Assembly (NCBI GenBank): GCA_033002965.1
Contig: JAURVB010013271.1
Span: forward strand, 55,930 to 119,929
DNA: 64,000 nucleotides
Source: Piper betle
Lineage: Eukaryota > Streptophyta > Magnoliopsida > Piperales > Piperaceae
Direction: 5' to 3'
Both the position numbers and the translations under genes were made by a program. Numbering within the stretch: the first letter of the stretch is position 1; each line of letters opens with the position of its first letter. This document shows, piece after piece, positions 47,461 to 61,628 of the stretch. The notes below the pieces were generated by a model. The model made no database searches. It saw only the letters and a list, made by a program, of their open reading frames with translations, and was not told where the DNA came from.

Positions 47461-49158
47461 ACCATGGAACACAACCTCAGAGCATGACAAGGTATAAATA
47501 CATCACAACAAACACGCCAAATGATTAGCTATTTTGTTCTAACCCTTAAACTGGTTATCTTAGAATGATATTTTACAACGGCAAGTCAACATGCAGAGCT
47601 ACAAACATGCAACAAATGGATGTCAAAAACAACCTACATCAAGGTGTAAAAATTGGGGATATTGGCAAGCAGGTCACAGTGACCATGAAAGTTGTCACCT
47701 TTTACCAAGTTTGGCACCCCTACATACTCATGTAGACCATAAGAGGCAAAATGATGTACATAAAAGTTTTAGACCTTCTCTTGTGAGCACAACAAGACAA
47801 ATAGTGAGCAAAAATACCATCTACATCATGAGATATGCATTTTCTACCAAAACAGTGCAAGTGGATGAACACAAATCATTAAAAAATACACGAATATTTT
47901 TATATATGTGAAAATGACATGATTATAAAGCCTAAAAACTCCCAACACCATATCTACATGATAAAAATGCACAAAAAATACATCCAAGCATACATACACT
48001 CTCACAAAAGCAAATAATAGTGCAAAGATGTAGAAAGGAAGGACTTTTTCCTCTAGGGAGACCAAGAGGGAGGTCTCTTGAGGTTTCCTGTCCGAAGACC
48101 TGTGACCCTAGGGGGCAAGGCTTGGTTTGGAGAGGTCTAGGAGAGGCCTAGAAGGGTTGGAGAATAAGAAGAAGGCAAGGGAGGGAAAAGATTAAAGCCA
48201 AACGGTGAAAAATAAGGGGAAATGACAAAATTTATAGAAGAAGGAAACAGGGTTGATACCAAGCGCAAGGGCATTGACCTCGGCAAGTTGGCTATGTAAT
48301 GCTAGAATAAATGGGCACGCAGGCTGTTAAATTGAATCACACGCAATGGCGGGTCAACTTATCGGAGCAATTGCACTCTCCTAGCATCTTTGTGCCAGAA
48401 GAAATGGGGGAAATTTTCCAAATTTGGGCACAAGGGCGTTGTCCTAGCCCCTTTGCCCCTAAAATAGAAACCCTACCCCAACAGGGCTGGCAGAAGGGCA
48501 CTAGGAGGGTGCCTTTGTGCCCAGCATAGGTTGACATACCTTAGGGTTTTCACCCTATGGCAATCGGATCGACCTGGAGAGCCTTGTTGCAGGTCTAGGA
48601 GGGGTTGGGATTGAACAAAAGGGGTCCAAATACTCAACAAACACACATAGTAGGCTTGCAAGGGATTTAGTCCAACGTCTAACTAGACTCGACTCAATCA
48701 TATCACAAAGAAAAGGTCGGGCACGTAGCATCCAGCGGGGCTACCAAAGCCAAAGGAGACTAGGGTCAGGCGAACACATGCAATACTATACTCAAACTAT
48801 GACAAGAAGGGCCAGACCGAGCTAACCCGATTTGGGAAAAGGCTGATTCAACTCGAAAACCCTCAAACAAATAGGCGAGGCTTTACAATCATTTGTGGGG
48901 CTTATTTGAAGGGTTGTGTGACTGATATCATTATGCATAACCAAAGGGTTAAGATGTAAATTCGAAAATTGCTCATGGCCAATGAGTAACATAATATCAT
49001 ATAGACAAGGTTAATAGTAATAATAATTTTTTTCACTTGTTTATTATTGTGAAAAGATGAGGAGATGTTGTGTGTGGTACATGTCATTATATCAGCAAAT
49101 TTAAGTCATGAATGCGATGCAAAAATTCACTACAAGGGTGTACAATGGTACAACTTAG
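47461..49158. other. Gene-free repeat-like sequence
   Basis: No frame here shows a recognised domain. 48300-48560 has local inverted repetition around 'GGGCACAAGGGC' and 'GCCTTTGTGCCC'. The style is LTR-like but no border was identified. Confidence 0.35.
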
Positions 49159-50936
49159 TGTAACGACCCAATTTATACACATGATACTTCATAAATCTAG
49201 ATCATTATATTAATTACTTGAACATGCATAATTAACAATATTTAAGGAAGTAAACATATAAATTATATGGAAATAAAATTAACTACCGATCGTTTCATTA
49301 TATCACCATGAATATCCAGTACATATGTCCATATATCTAAATAAAATATATTCGTCCAAGTACTTACTCAACAAAAGGCCCACTAAACTGTTATACTAAT
49401 AAGCAATTAAAATAAAATTCTGATAAGCTAAGTTCTTCCATCCCGTCGCTCTAGACCTTCTAATTACCTACGTACAAGCAAAATTGCCCGATCAGTATTG
49501 AGAATAATACTGAGTCCACTACTTACATATGTAGTAAATAATAATTAGAAATAAATAAGAATAATCTATGACCGAATAAATAAGGTAAAATTTGAGTCAA
49601 ATATCGTTCATCCTTGTACATAACTAAATGTGAATGTAACATAAAATAACTGAATAAAGTGTAATATGTACTTCTAATTAAATTGATAATTGAATTACTG
49701 AACTTGTTATGTTACTTTATAAACTGAATTTACTTCTAGCATAGCACAATACTTGTTATCATATAAACATGCTCAACATATACATGACATATTACTTGAT
49801 AATCGATAAACTGAACAACTAATTAATAGTACGCATGTGACTTGGTCAGAAGCCTTAATAGATTAATCTAACTAGTTCATAACATGAATACATACTGAGT
49901 TAGTTACCCATGTAACTTACATGTAAGTCCTGGTAAGTTAATTTAATAAAATAACTTGAATACTTCGTTCGTAACTGAACATGGTAACATACATGAAGTC
50001 AAAACTACATGATAGTCTTGTCTCTTTGGTTGCCTTGAGGCCTGATAATTTGGAACATTAATGCCCCTTGAGAGTTATGGCATCTTAACAAAATATTAGG
50101 AAATGTGGTGGCTGCCAGATAAGCCTCGTGATAATGTGAATAATTACTACTGGAGATCACTAGCGCTATCAAGACAACAGTTGTGGAACATGGACTTTGG
50201 TCCTTGTTTAAGGGAGATGTACCAAAGTCTATGATGTAGTAAGTATACTGAATCATCGTGAATTTAAATAAAATTACTTGAAAACATGTTGTTAAGTCTA
50301 GTCTTTGTGCTTCAACTTAACACTTGAAAATTATAAGTTTAACTTTGAATGAACTGGCTTTACTTGACTTTAGCTACAGGGGCACTTTCACCAACCTAAG
50401 AACCATTTCCTTTAGCAGTAGTGGAGGATATGATATTCTATAAAAGCGAAGAACACACGAAAGCTCCTCAGTCTTTGAATACTAAGATTCTTCTTATCCG
50501 TGCTTTCGTGGAAGTCTCAACACTTATATTTTGATAACTTGGTTGCTTGATAACTTGATAGCTTGAAATTATAATACAATAACGTGTTATAAAACATGGT
50601 ATAATCACAATTATTCCATCTAAACATCGCCAAACAGAGGTTCATAAAACACCCTAGATAACAAATAAACATGAACCTGATTTGCGTGTAGCTCCAAGCT
50701 CCTGGATGCTTAACTACAACCATCCTAGTCTAAACAAAAATATTATTCTACATCTCAACACAAACTAGCTTACATGTCTACATGCAATGTTAGGACATAA
50801 ACATGATGATGATGTCATACAATATACTAATAACATTACTTACAATCATAGAACATCATACAATCATCATATCCTATTTAACTATTCATAAACGTAATAT
50901 ACGTCAAGCATAAACATGAATAAAACCACAAAAATT
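49159..50936 (-). mobile_element. Large LTR, family 2 (second copy)
   Basis: Begins TGTAACGACCCAATT and runs in parallel with 34522-34836 plus 42830-~44800. Shared features are the AAC/AAT-rich first 500 bp, 'CTTCAACTTAACACTTGAAAA' near 50310, and 'CCTTT..CAGTAGTGG'-type motifs. No domains. The far border near 50936 is approximate. Confidence 0.45.
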
Positions 50937-51530
50937 AGGCTTAAGGCACGAGTGTTGAGGTGCCCTATGCTTCGACTTTGAGTGCCGTGGTGCTTACTTA
51001 CTCATATTTGCTTGTGCTTAAGTCACTTGTGCCTAGCTCATATTGCTAACTATCCTTTCCTTGTGCTTATTGTTTAAAATTGTTTCCGCTATTCATTGCC
51101 CACTTGCGATCATTATAAGGCCAGTCCGTAAGGATTTTGGGGATCCGACTATTTATTTAAGTGTATAGTTAGCTCTCACTTGCATTAACTTAGCCTTCAA
51201 ATTGGTATCAAAGTTTTGGTTATCAAAATGGACAACTCACATTTAACTTCACATTGGAAGAACTCCATGTAGCCTTCAATGCTCTATATGAGAATCTATG
51301 AAGATGGTCAAAAGGAACATGTAGCTCAAGAGTTCACCTAAGAATGTGACATTGGAGAACGAGACCCTAGAGCGAAGATTAGTATCTATGGAAAATGAAG
51401 TGGCCTCACTCCAAAAGGAAAAAAGATCGATGCAAATATAAAGGAGGATTTAGCAAGGCAATATGAAGAACACACCAAGCTTCTCGGCAAATGTAGCTCG
51501 GAACCAAACTGACTGAATATTTACCCCTAC
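50937..51530 (+). mobile_element. Retrotransposon fragment: LTR end, primer-binding site and gag start
   Basis: An LTR-like tail ('CTCACTTGCATTAACTTAGC') is followed at 51201 by TTGGTATCAAAG, a primer-binding-site-like sequence, then an ATG at 51228 and broken gag-like coding with 'LERRLVSMENEVASLQKEK' (a coiled-coil style stretch at about 51360-51425). It is truncated thereafter. Confidence 0.5.
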
Positions 51531-53398
51531 ATATGAGATATGGAAAGTAAGTGTTTTAGGGGCTATTAAATTTCTTTTTTATTCCAAAATTATCTCATAT
51601 TCTACATATAAAAAATATTTGTAACAACCAAGCCTATCGAGTAAAAACTCACGTGTCTAATCATTTTTTTCAAAAGTGGTTAACAAAAGCGAAGATCATA
51701 AGAATATCATCATTAATATATTAAAATTTACCCCAATAAACATTAAATATTGTAGGATGAACTAACTAGACTAACTAACTAATTTGGAGATCTTACATTT
51801 TAACCGCTTTAATAAAATTTTGCCTTTAGGATTCCTTTATATGGCTTATGAGCCTTATTTGAATTTGTTTCTAAAGTGACCTTTGTTATCCAATGCAATT
51901 CTAAATTGGTTTTGATACCATTTGTACCAACTCCTCCCACGAACAAATTGATGTGTTTAATTATTTTTTCAAAAAATGATTTATCAAATGAAAATTATAA
52001 ACACATCTCAACTAATATATTAGATTTTATTCAAGCAAATATTGGATGAAAGACCAACTAATTGGAATAAATAACTAATTAGGGAATCTTACAATATAAT
52101 AGTCTATTTTTTAAAAAATAAACATGCATTTTTTAAAATTATATTATAAATATCCAAATTTACGAACACTAGATAAAGAAGGCAATATTTTTTGATAAAA
52201 TCTTAAATTGACATAAATAAATTGATGTTTGTAAAATCCTATTACTATATAATTATATCATATAAAAATTAAACAAGATAATTTTTATATGGCAGAGATA
52301 TAAAATTAGATAATAAGTATTTGATGATTTTTTGTTATGTTAGGCTAGTTACCTCAAAAGTTGTATTGCAAAAAATCTCATTTTATAATAAAAATAAAAT
52401 AATTATTTTTATTATAAAGTTTATTATTAAGTTGTAATCCAAAGTTTTACATATTAAGCGATTACTGTTAAACCTTGATGTGGGAAGTAATAGATCTGAA
52501 CCGGTTCTTGAAAATTGACGAGTGATAAAATGTGCAGGCAAACAATCAAAACCCTAGCAGAGACATCGTACAATAACAAGGCAAGAGCTACCCAAAAAAG
52601 TAATGCCAAAATGTATATCTATGCGAATTGGTAGACAAGCTCCGGAGACAATTTCTACTCCCAAGGGATCCTAAACTCCAGCATTGAGCTTCTCACATCA
52701 CAGCCAGAGAAGAGTAGCGTAGAGAGGCACAATATCTAGAAGGCATGAACAAATTGTCCTTTCCCCCGCTGCCTGACAGAATTGGATGCGTGCGGACAGA
52801 GCTCCAACCAATTAATTTCAGATTGAATTGGACGCGTGCGGCCACTTAATTATTTCATTTAGGATTTAGGCTCCATTCGGACAACATAAAAGAAATGAAC
52901 AAATGATGAAACCTATAAATGATAATTCATGACAAAAAAATTGATATTTTGCCAAAAAATTATTGATTGTTAGAGTGCTTTTATTTTGTGGTTAAGATGT
53001 ACGCAAACTTTCAACAAGTAGTCCCCCACAGATATTTAGATTTCATAAATTTATCAATTTTTTTTGGTTTTAACCCAAAGGAGCCTACGAGAAGAACAGT
53101 AACATTTAGGCGATGTACGGGGTTGCAGAAGTACTACAGGGACTTCAAACTGTTAAAATGAGTGACTAAATGCGGGAAAGATCATATGGAAACCACCAAT
53201 AACTACAACAAAAGCTGCAAATAATTAAATACCCCGTTTTTATTTCTTTCTTACCGTACGGAACTTGGAACAGAAAGTGCATATCAACGGCAAATATGCA
53301 CACAAATTCTTTAAATAACATGATGTATTAGACAAAATACAATCGAAAATAGACACAGGGATTCAAACTACAAAGTAACTAAAGAATGCAACCGAAGT
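51531..53398. other. AT-rich repeats and 3' flank of the LRR gene
   Basis: Two related AT-rich stretches, 51622-51760 and 51930-52080 ('AATCATTTTTTTCAAAAGTGG' type), share a motif also seen near 62700-62770. 52470-52900 has no recognisable feature. The last few hundred bases before 53399 would hold the 3' UTR of the minus-strand gene. Confidence 0.4.
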
Positions 53399-56300
53399 TT
53401 AATACCTAGGACCATTGTCTTCATCAGCGCCTTCATCGAGCATGGAGTTGAAGCCAACTCGAAAATCTAGCTGTTTCTGATGCTTCGCCTTGCGTCGTTC
53501 ATCAAATTCTTCCCATCCACCAAACTAATAAAAAAAATATTAATTTTAGTTATACGAAGAGGAGTATAATCTTTAAAAAGAAAATAGCACCTGAACATTC
53601 AAAGTCGAACCAATTGATAATGGTAAAACTGTCATCTAATCAGAGCCATTAATAAGAGCTTTATAAACCAAAAGGTTCATTTTGAAAATGTAGATTAATT
53701 TCCTCACCAACAAATCTATAGCAAGTATGACTTGATTACTATATCCAAGTTCATTATGAAAATCTTTTAAGCATGAGCACCAGTAGAACTGAGAGTAAAT
53801 CCTTGTAACCTGTCTAATAATGCAATTGCTTCTCAAATTTTGCTTCAAGAAGGAGAAACATACCAAAATCAATGCGTTACCTACCTTGTGAAGTTGGTCC
53901 ACAGTGATCTCTGTTCTATGAAGATCAAGATGGGAGAGCTGTAAGCAGGACTTGAATATTGCTGTTGGCAGATTCTTCAGCCCATTGTTTGCAAGAATCA
54001 AAGTCTAAAAAAGCATGCACAACAAATATGTTTACAAAAGTAACTATTTCAGCAGCCATGACAAAGACAATAATGGATAAGTGACAACTAACACTTTGTT
54101 CCAGGAGCAATCATTTTTGAAGTGAACAAATACCTTCCACTTCAGCTAAGAAAGCTTTGTAGGCTAAGTTGAAAACTATTATTTCAAAGGAGTAAAGACT
54201 TAAGGGGGTATATTTAGGGGCGCTCATATGGAAACCCGATTGGGTTCTACAATATAAGAACATTCTTCATAAAAAAGCCTTAAAGTTCAATAATATATTG
54301 AACATCTTTATAGAGCTGCCATTTTTGTTTAAATGTTTACAAGACTTCAGTCTAGGACAGTCAGTTCAGATATATTTTGCATATTACCAGACTTTTGGGA
54401 ACAAAGAATTGACAAAAAAAGAAAACACAAATATAGAACAGGGACAACTGGACCAGCTCTAAATTCCAGTCTACAATCATGTGATAACTACGCAGCTTCG
54501 ATGTTAGAACATAACGCAGACTGCGAAGGCTAAACATAACTTAGTTTGTAATTACCAATGCTTCTTCAAAATTAAATGCACACCTATCTCGTTCTGGTTC
54601 TTCATTAAAAAAAAACAGACCTTTAGATTATGAAGATTGCTTAACGTGTTAGGCAGTTCCACAAGATTATTAGAAGAAAAATCCACCTACAAAAATAATC
54701 ATACTGTAATAAGTTTCACATAAGTTTATAAAGTGAAAGCTTTTTTGAAAATTGTTTGATGATAAGAACACAAATGGCAATGATCAAAATGGCACCTCAA
54801 CCAGTGAAACACAATCCCCTATGCATGATGGCAATGAACTCAACCTGCGATCAAAAAGAGAATTTAAAGAGATCATCGTGATTTGTTAGAATGGTATTTT
54901 GTATATTCTATTTCCACACAAATTTTGTAATTTCATTTTTCATAATACCAAAATAAAAAAAATTATCCATCTGGAGAGTATACTGTTACTCATCACTCCA
55001 TCTATTTTTTTCAGGGAAAAAAAATTAGGCTACAGTTTCATTTTGAGAAAATATTTAACAATAGAACTGCAAATATATACCTATTATTGCCAGCCTTCAA
55101 GACTTGTAGTACAGAAAGAAATTGTATTTCCTCTGGCAAGCTTATCAAGTTGTTCTTAGCAATATGCAACTCTTTTAAAGACGTCAAGGAACCGATGACT
55201 GACGGCAAAGTAGTTAACCTTCAAAAATACAAACAACAGACAATCAGATTATGTTACAAAAAAATTAGTTTAATACAAGCTTAACAACATATGTTGCACA
55301 ATGTGCACTTGCCAGGGTGCTAGAACAGAGCAAGAGATATCTCTATGCATTAAATACCAGGAATGGTTTTTGTATCATAGATACTAATTAAAACATGGCT
55401 TATCCATATGATAAATGAGAAATGTCAAGTCAATGCACAGATACAGGACAAAAATGTAACTAAAAGACAGATCTTTCCATATTAAATTTAAACTTCAAAA
55501 TGGAATAGGAATTTCAGACCTTGATTAAAAATAGGTTTTCTAAAAGAAAGGAAGATTTTTCAAAAACCAATTGACCAACATAAAAGGAAACTCTATGTCA
55601 ATTTGTAAGAACCACATTTGCAGTAAAATGTATTTAATTAAGGTATGAAAGATTGAGGAGAAATAAAAAATGAGAAAAGAACCCAAAGCATGCAGTAAAA
55701 GCATAAATATAAACTCAACTAATGAGGTAGAGAATTCAAAAGCTGGATAAAATAAGAGATGGGAAACAACAAAGATCTTGGTAGGGAAGAAACCTACAGC
55801 TTTATACCATTTAGGTATTGATGAGAAGGCTATTGTTGCCACATTTTCCACAAGTTCTAAAAACCGCCAGACTTGGATGGTGATTTACCTAAGGGCAGCC
55901 TGAAAGCCCTCTAATGTCCATTTCTAGATTTTACACCCACAAATGCTGGTAGTTGATGGCTAGGATATTTGATATGCGTTACAGATGTGCTAACACAACG
56001 CGAAGATGTGTTGCACAAATATGTAAAGTGGTCATTAACTTTAGAAGCATTTATGATGCATATATACTAGGTATAATCAAAGAAGACTTCTATTGTGCAG
56101 AGGGGTGAGCATATTTAGGTGAAAACCAAAAACCGAACTAGACCAAAACCGATAATCAATTAGGTTCAGTTATGAATTATGTCGGTTCAGTATTCGATTG
56201 GGCCATAAACAAACCGAAATGTATATTTATATTTCGATTCAAAATTGAACCAAACTAAATTAACTGAAATAATCGAACTTTTTAAAAATATTCTAAAATA

Positions 56301-59300
56301 TACATATTATGTTAATTACAATAAAATTATAATATTTTTATGATGAATTTTATTTTTTTAATATGATATATACATTTAAAATTACATATTAAATAATTAT
56401 GTTATGTTAAATAATGATATAATTTTGATTAAATAATTAAAAAAACTATTTTTTTATAACTATAATGTAAGTTGGTTCGGTTCAATTTGGTTTTGGGAGT
56501 ATTTCAATTCGGTTTTGGTTACAAAATCTGGCCGCCAAATGTAAGTCGGTTCATAACTGAATGGACTGAATGCTCGCTCCTAATTGTGCTTATTCCTGTA
56601 TGAAACTTTTTAAGTTCGCTATCCACCTAACAAAAGCAAGTGTACATTTTTTATATTTATGTAACTCTTAGTTTTCTCAAAACAAATGTTATCCAAACGC
56701 TTATCCATAGTCCATCTTAAGAAGCACAAGAACAAATCCAGTCAACATGACCTCAGAATCTAAAACATTACCATGTAGAAATAGAAGTAAATGGTAAACA
56801 ATCACTCAACCTTTAAATGCTAAATTTCTAATCTTTAAAAAAGGCAGAGTGTCTCTGTGTTGCTAATGAGGATCATATTGTACCACTTGTGAAGAGGAAT
56901 GCATTAAAGTATTGGAAATTAAGCAAAGATTATCTCCAAAACTAGAGTAATTAGAACTCTAAAAAACAGAATTTGCAGCTCAAGTGCTATTTTGCTGTGA
57001 AAATAGAACGCCAAGGTGAAAAATCAACATAAAGGCATGATTTCCAATTTCCTGACCCAGAATCTTGAAATTTATCCGAGATCAGACTAGTGTTAAAGAG
57101 ATACTAAAACATATTCAAAAACAGCTAAGAACCACCATATACAAATCATTAGATCACCAAACGATCGACTTAAATAGTATTTCAATAAAACTTACCATCA
57201 ACTATATTCGTATAAGAAGCTATGTACAGTCAATTACCTTCAATATGTAAAAATAGTAGTACCCAATTATAAATACAACTAATAGAAGGGGCTCAAGTTC
57301 GACCTAATATCAGCCATATTTTCTAATAGAGGTAAAATCATAAGAAATATCATGTACATTAAAATATCCCTTACTGATTTTCGTTAAGAGATAGGATCGT
57401 AAGGAGTTTGAGGGATGAAACACTTTCCCAGATGATGGCCCCATCCAACAGGCTATTTGAATTAAGAACCAACCTCTGAAAACATCAATGTGGTGGTTAA
57501 AGATTCTAGAAAGAAGATTCTTTTCAATCAATTACGATCAAGTAATAACTGTATAAGCATAACAGCAAGACAAATAAGTTTGATTCAGAAAATTACACGC
57601 AAAGACATTAGTTTCCCAATCTCTAATGGAACTTGTTGGATTGAATTATTGCTGAGATCTAATACCCGAACAGCAGCTCCACAAGCCCAGACCTCCTCCG
57701 GTACAACCTTTTAAATTAGAAAATAATAAAAAGAAAAGCTTCAGACACTCTATCATGAACTTCAGAAGTGAAATGACATGTTATTTGGACTTCTAAAGCA
57801 ATCCTCAGGTTGTTGTCATTTACATTTTGAGTGCAAAGATAACGCATTTTTAGTTGACTAGTTTAGAGTCACGCTATATGGCTGCATGATCAATTAAGAA
57901 AACTCTGGGACCAGCTGAATCAAAACAAAGATAATTATAAGCCATCCTGATTAAGTAAGAAATAAATTTAAAACTCATGGAACAAATATTACTGCCACAA
58001 AATATTAAAAACTCCTTTAAATAAGATAACAATTACCTTCAAATGGTATCCTGATAATGCCACAACACCAGTCACCTTCCAACGTTCTAAACGGCTCTTC
58101 TGCATGTGTACTTCTGGCTTAATGGGAGAGCTGTATTTTGATGAAACACTTCCCGATTTCGATGGTGTACAAGTATTACTTGTAATTGGCCCATCCTGTT
58201 AAAGATATTGTTAAGTTGACCATCCTTAGCTTAGCAACCAACTGTCAAATGTAAGCAAACCACACCAAATCACACTACCTTGTGGTATAAAGGAATGCCA
58301 TTGGCAAGTGAAGAAAATAAAAATTTCCTGTACAAAAGCTATATATATGATTCTCCTATAACCTAACCAGGAACAAACAATATTTTGGTTTCTTATTGTT
58401 TCATTCTAAAAAATCTATGCTTTAAAATTCAGGCTGATGCAGTGCATTGAAACCACAGTGAGAGTCCAAGGTCACTAAACCAGATAGGAGGGAGGACTTA
58501 CACAAGGCAAGCATCTTAAAATTCCAAAGTGCTATCCAGGATGAATAAAAGCAAATTGTTATCAAGTTTTCTATTTGAGTTCAAAATTCCAACCTGTTTC
58601 TTACTTTAAAATTTGCTAGTTTGATTAGAACTTATTTGAGTTCAAGTTTCCCCTTTATGCACCATTTCCGTAAGTAATCATTTGAAGATGCAGACAGAAT
58701 TGGAGCGAGAATTTAACAATTACTGGCTCAAACCACAGTTTTCTCAAAATGATAGATAAAATCTGAATCATTTCCTAGACATAATTCAGGCAGTATTGAA
58801 TGGTCATGCAATTTTAGGTCAGGCTTTGCAACATAATTTGACTTGAACTTTTTCTGTTAGCTAACATCTCAATAGTTTAAATCCCAAAAAAAGGAAAACA
58901 ACTATTTGTTTCACAGTGGAGTTGAGTGCTAGTCTGCCACCAAACAAGGTCCCCAAGACTAATAACTCAGTGACAACTATATTAATTCATTCTATGGTCA
59001 AATATCTATCTAGAGTATGGTACATGGTTTCACATAGTAGCAACTATAATGTCAGCTAAAAAGCCATAATTATCATAAATATAAAGCTTAGTTACGGGGG
59101 AAAGAAACACAATCTTCTTCTTTTTTTCCAGCTTCACCCGGAGAGACATCGGATACATAAATCCTAATCTAGGGACCATGTAATTACAAATGACAGAGTT
59201 TTGAAGGTCAGATAAGGTCCTGAGATGGAAAATTCACGAGCATTCTGGAGATTAAAGAAAATACATGTTGAAAATAATTCTACCTGCGGAAATGGCCCTT

Positions 59301-59919
59301 GAATGAGTTGCTGAGAAGACTGTCTAAAATTGCTTTATTAATAATGGGCTTTTTAGGATTAAGCTCTTGGTTGTATAATAATATATCCAAATAAAAATTT
59401 TTGATAATGCTGACTTAGGAGACAAAGCTAATCATGCAACATACTGTAAATTCACGTGGAGGAAAATCTGAGCAAATCATAAAAACTTAACCACTAATTA
59501 GTGGTTTAATATGCAATTAAATACATTAAATACCCCTTGGTGCAGACCACGGGAAGCCATAAGCATTATTTTTGAGCCATTAGACACTTGGGCCGATCCA
59601 ATGGTCATCGCATCAGTCAGAACCTTGCCTAGGAAAATAATTTTGCAAGAAAACAAACCATTTTCAGCAAGATAAAGATCAAGTAAATTGTATGATTAAA
59701 AAGTAAATGAAGTACGTGCAAATAAAGATGGGTTGTATTACCTTTGAAGATGAGTTTTTGACCACGAGGAATAACATTGGTGATGGGTTGGAGAAGGGTT
59801 TTTAGGTCCTTGACGGTGGAATCCGAGGGTAGAGAAAGTGGGAAACTTCGGGCGCCGAATTTGATAACCAATGAAAGGATGGAGGGAGACGAGGAATTAT
59901 CGCTTGCTCCGTCCGCCAT
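53399..59919 (-). CDS. Ubiquitin-like domain and leucine-rich-repeat protein
   Basis: Ten exons on the minus strand, all GT-AG: 59919-59742, 59628-59534, 58195-58037, 57707-57597, 57475-57375, 55218-55081, 54844-54796, 54686-54621, 54004-53885 and 53524-53399 (TAA). They give 380 residues with no break. Residues ~12-88 form a ubiquitin-like fold ('LVIKFGARSFPLSLPSDSTV', 'RGQKLIFKGKVL', 'IMLMASRG'). A linker rich in S/K follows. About seven LRRs run from ~165 to 340 with the Ras-group pattern ('VLDLSNNSIQQVPLEIG', 'LKELHIAKNNLISLPEEI'). The tail 'FGGWEEFDERRKAKHQKQ' is conserved in the plant family represented by Arabidopsis At2g30105 (my recollection). Its molecular role is not established, but the layout suggests an intracellular adaptor. 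The start MADGAS is preferred over an upstream in-frame ATG whose sequence is repeat-derived. Confidence 0.9.
56099..56581. mobile_element. hAT-like MITE in intron 5 of the LRR gene
   Basis: Ends AGGGGTGAGCAT and (reversed) AGGAGCGAGCAT form short inverted repeats. The flanks TATTGTGC (56091-56098) and AATTGTGC (56582-56589) are an 8-bp target duplication with one mismatch. The interior has the usual GGTTCGGTT/AACCGAA runs and no coding. Confidence 0.7.
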
Positions 59920-59978
59920 GGCCAGCCCCCAGGAAGTCGGCAGCAGCTTCTTCCCACGGGGTCGCGGACAGGCGAACT
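59920..59978 (-). promoter_or_regulatory. 5' UTR of the LRR gene, bordered by the repeat array
   Basis: Only about 60 bp of apparently unique GC-rich sequence separates the ATG from the first repeat unit. No TATA box is visible within it, so transcription probably starts in or beyond the repeat array. Confidence 0.4.
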
Positions 59979-61628
59979 GTGGATTGAATTTCACATTTTT
60001 GTAACTACGGGTAGGGCCGGCCAAACAAGCAATTAAGCCTAACTCACGTAGAATAGTTCGCACTTCGTTTGAATTCGGTGTGAGATCAAACGAATTTTTA
60101 ACATGTACGCTTGAACGTAGTTCGAATATTTTTATATTATTTGAGCTTGACTCAAGCTCGAATACACTTAAACAACGAGTTTGAACTCAACTCGTTCGTG
60201 AGCTCAAAACCGGTTTGATTGTCAAGTAGAAAGTAACTCATGTAAAAAAAATGAAGTCAACGTGAATTCACACTTTTTGGTAATTACGGGTCGGACTGCT
60301 TGACTTGTGTCGAACTCGGCTCGACTAGTTCTAAGTTCAATCAAACTCAGCTTGAGATCAAACGAGTTCTGAACATATATGTTCAAGCTCGGCTCGAATA
60401 TTTTATGTTGTCGAGCTCGACTTGAGCTTGAATACACTTAAATGACAAGTTTGAACCCAGCTCATTTGTGAGCTCGAAACCAGCTCGATTGTAAAGTGAA
60501 AAGCAACTCACTTAAAAAAATGAAGTCAGCGTGGATTCACACTTTTTGGTAACTATGGGTAGGGCTGCTAAATGAGTGAGCCAGCCGAGCTCGACTAGTA
60601 TTCGAACTCGGCTCGAATAGTTTGAAGTTCATTCGAACTTGGCTCGAGATCAAACGAGTTTTGAACATGCATGCTTGAGCTTGGCTTGAATATTTTTATG
60701 CTGTTCGAGCTCGACTCGAGCTTGAACCCAGCTCGTTCGTGAGCTCATAATTGGCTTGATTGTAAAGTGGAAAGTAAATCACTTAAAAAAATGAAGTCAG
60801 CATGGATTCACACTTTTTGGTAACTACGGGTAGGGCTGCTAAACAAGTGAGCCAGCTGAGCTCGACTAGTATTCGAACTCGGCTCAAATAGTTTGAAGTT
60901 CGTTCGAACTTGGCTCGAGATCAAACGAGTTTTGAACATGCATGCTCGAGCTCGACTCAAATATTTTTATGTTGTTCGAGCTTGACTTGAGCTCGAATAC
61001 ACTTAAACGACGAGCTTGAACCCAGCTCGTTCGTGAGCTCGTAATCGGCTTGATTGTAAAGTGGAAAGTAACTCACTTAAAAAAAATGAAGTCAGCGTGG
61101 ATTCACACTTTTTGGTAACTACGGGTAGGGCTGCTAAACGAGCGAGCGAGCCGAGCTCAACTTGTGTTCGAACTTGGCTCGAATAGTTTGACGTTCATTT
61201 GTACTCGGCTCAAGATCGAAAGAGTTTTGAGCATGCATGCTCGAGCTCGACTCAAATATTTTTATGTTGTTCGAGCTCAACTCGAGCTCGAATAGCCTTA
61301 AATGACGAGCTCGAACCCAGCTCGTCCGTGAGCTCAAAATCGGTTCAATTGTAAAGTAGAAAGTAACTCACTTAAAAAAAATGAAGTTGGCGTGGATTCA
61401 TACTTTTTGGTAACTATGGGTAGGGCTGCTAAACAAGTGAGCCAGCTAAGCTCGACTAGTGTTCGAACTCGGCTCAAATAGTTTGAAGTTCGTTCGAACT
61501 CGGCTTGAGATCAAACGAGTTTTGAACATGCATGTTCGAGCTCGGCTCAAATATGTTTATGTTGTTCGAGCTCGAAACCGGCTCGATTGTAAAGTGGAAA
61601 GTAATTCTCTTAAAAAAGACGAAGTCAG
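59979..61628. repeat. Tandem array of ~240-295-bp units upstream of the LRR gene
   Basis: Units start with GTGGATTCACACTTTTTGG (or a variant) at about 59979, 60262, 60531, 60802, 61097 and 61392; a seventh, different one begins near 61628. Each continues TAACTACGGGTAGGGCTGCTAAACGAG and runs of GAGCTCGA. Spacing is 283, 269, 271, 295, 295 and 237 bp. The gene-proximal unit is the most diverged. Confidence 0.8.

Noticed and set aside
47591..47911. 106-residue frame
   Set aside because: No recognisable domain, no splice or promoter context, within repeat-like DNA.
59920..60063. N-terminal extension of the ubiquitin-like/LRR protein from an upstream in-frame ATG
   Set aside because: The extra ~48 residues partly come from the repeat array, while the inner ATG starts a typical family N-terminus.
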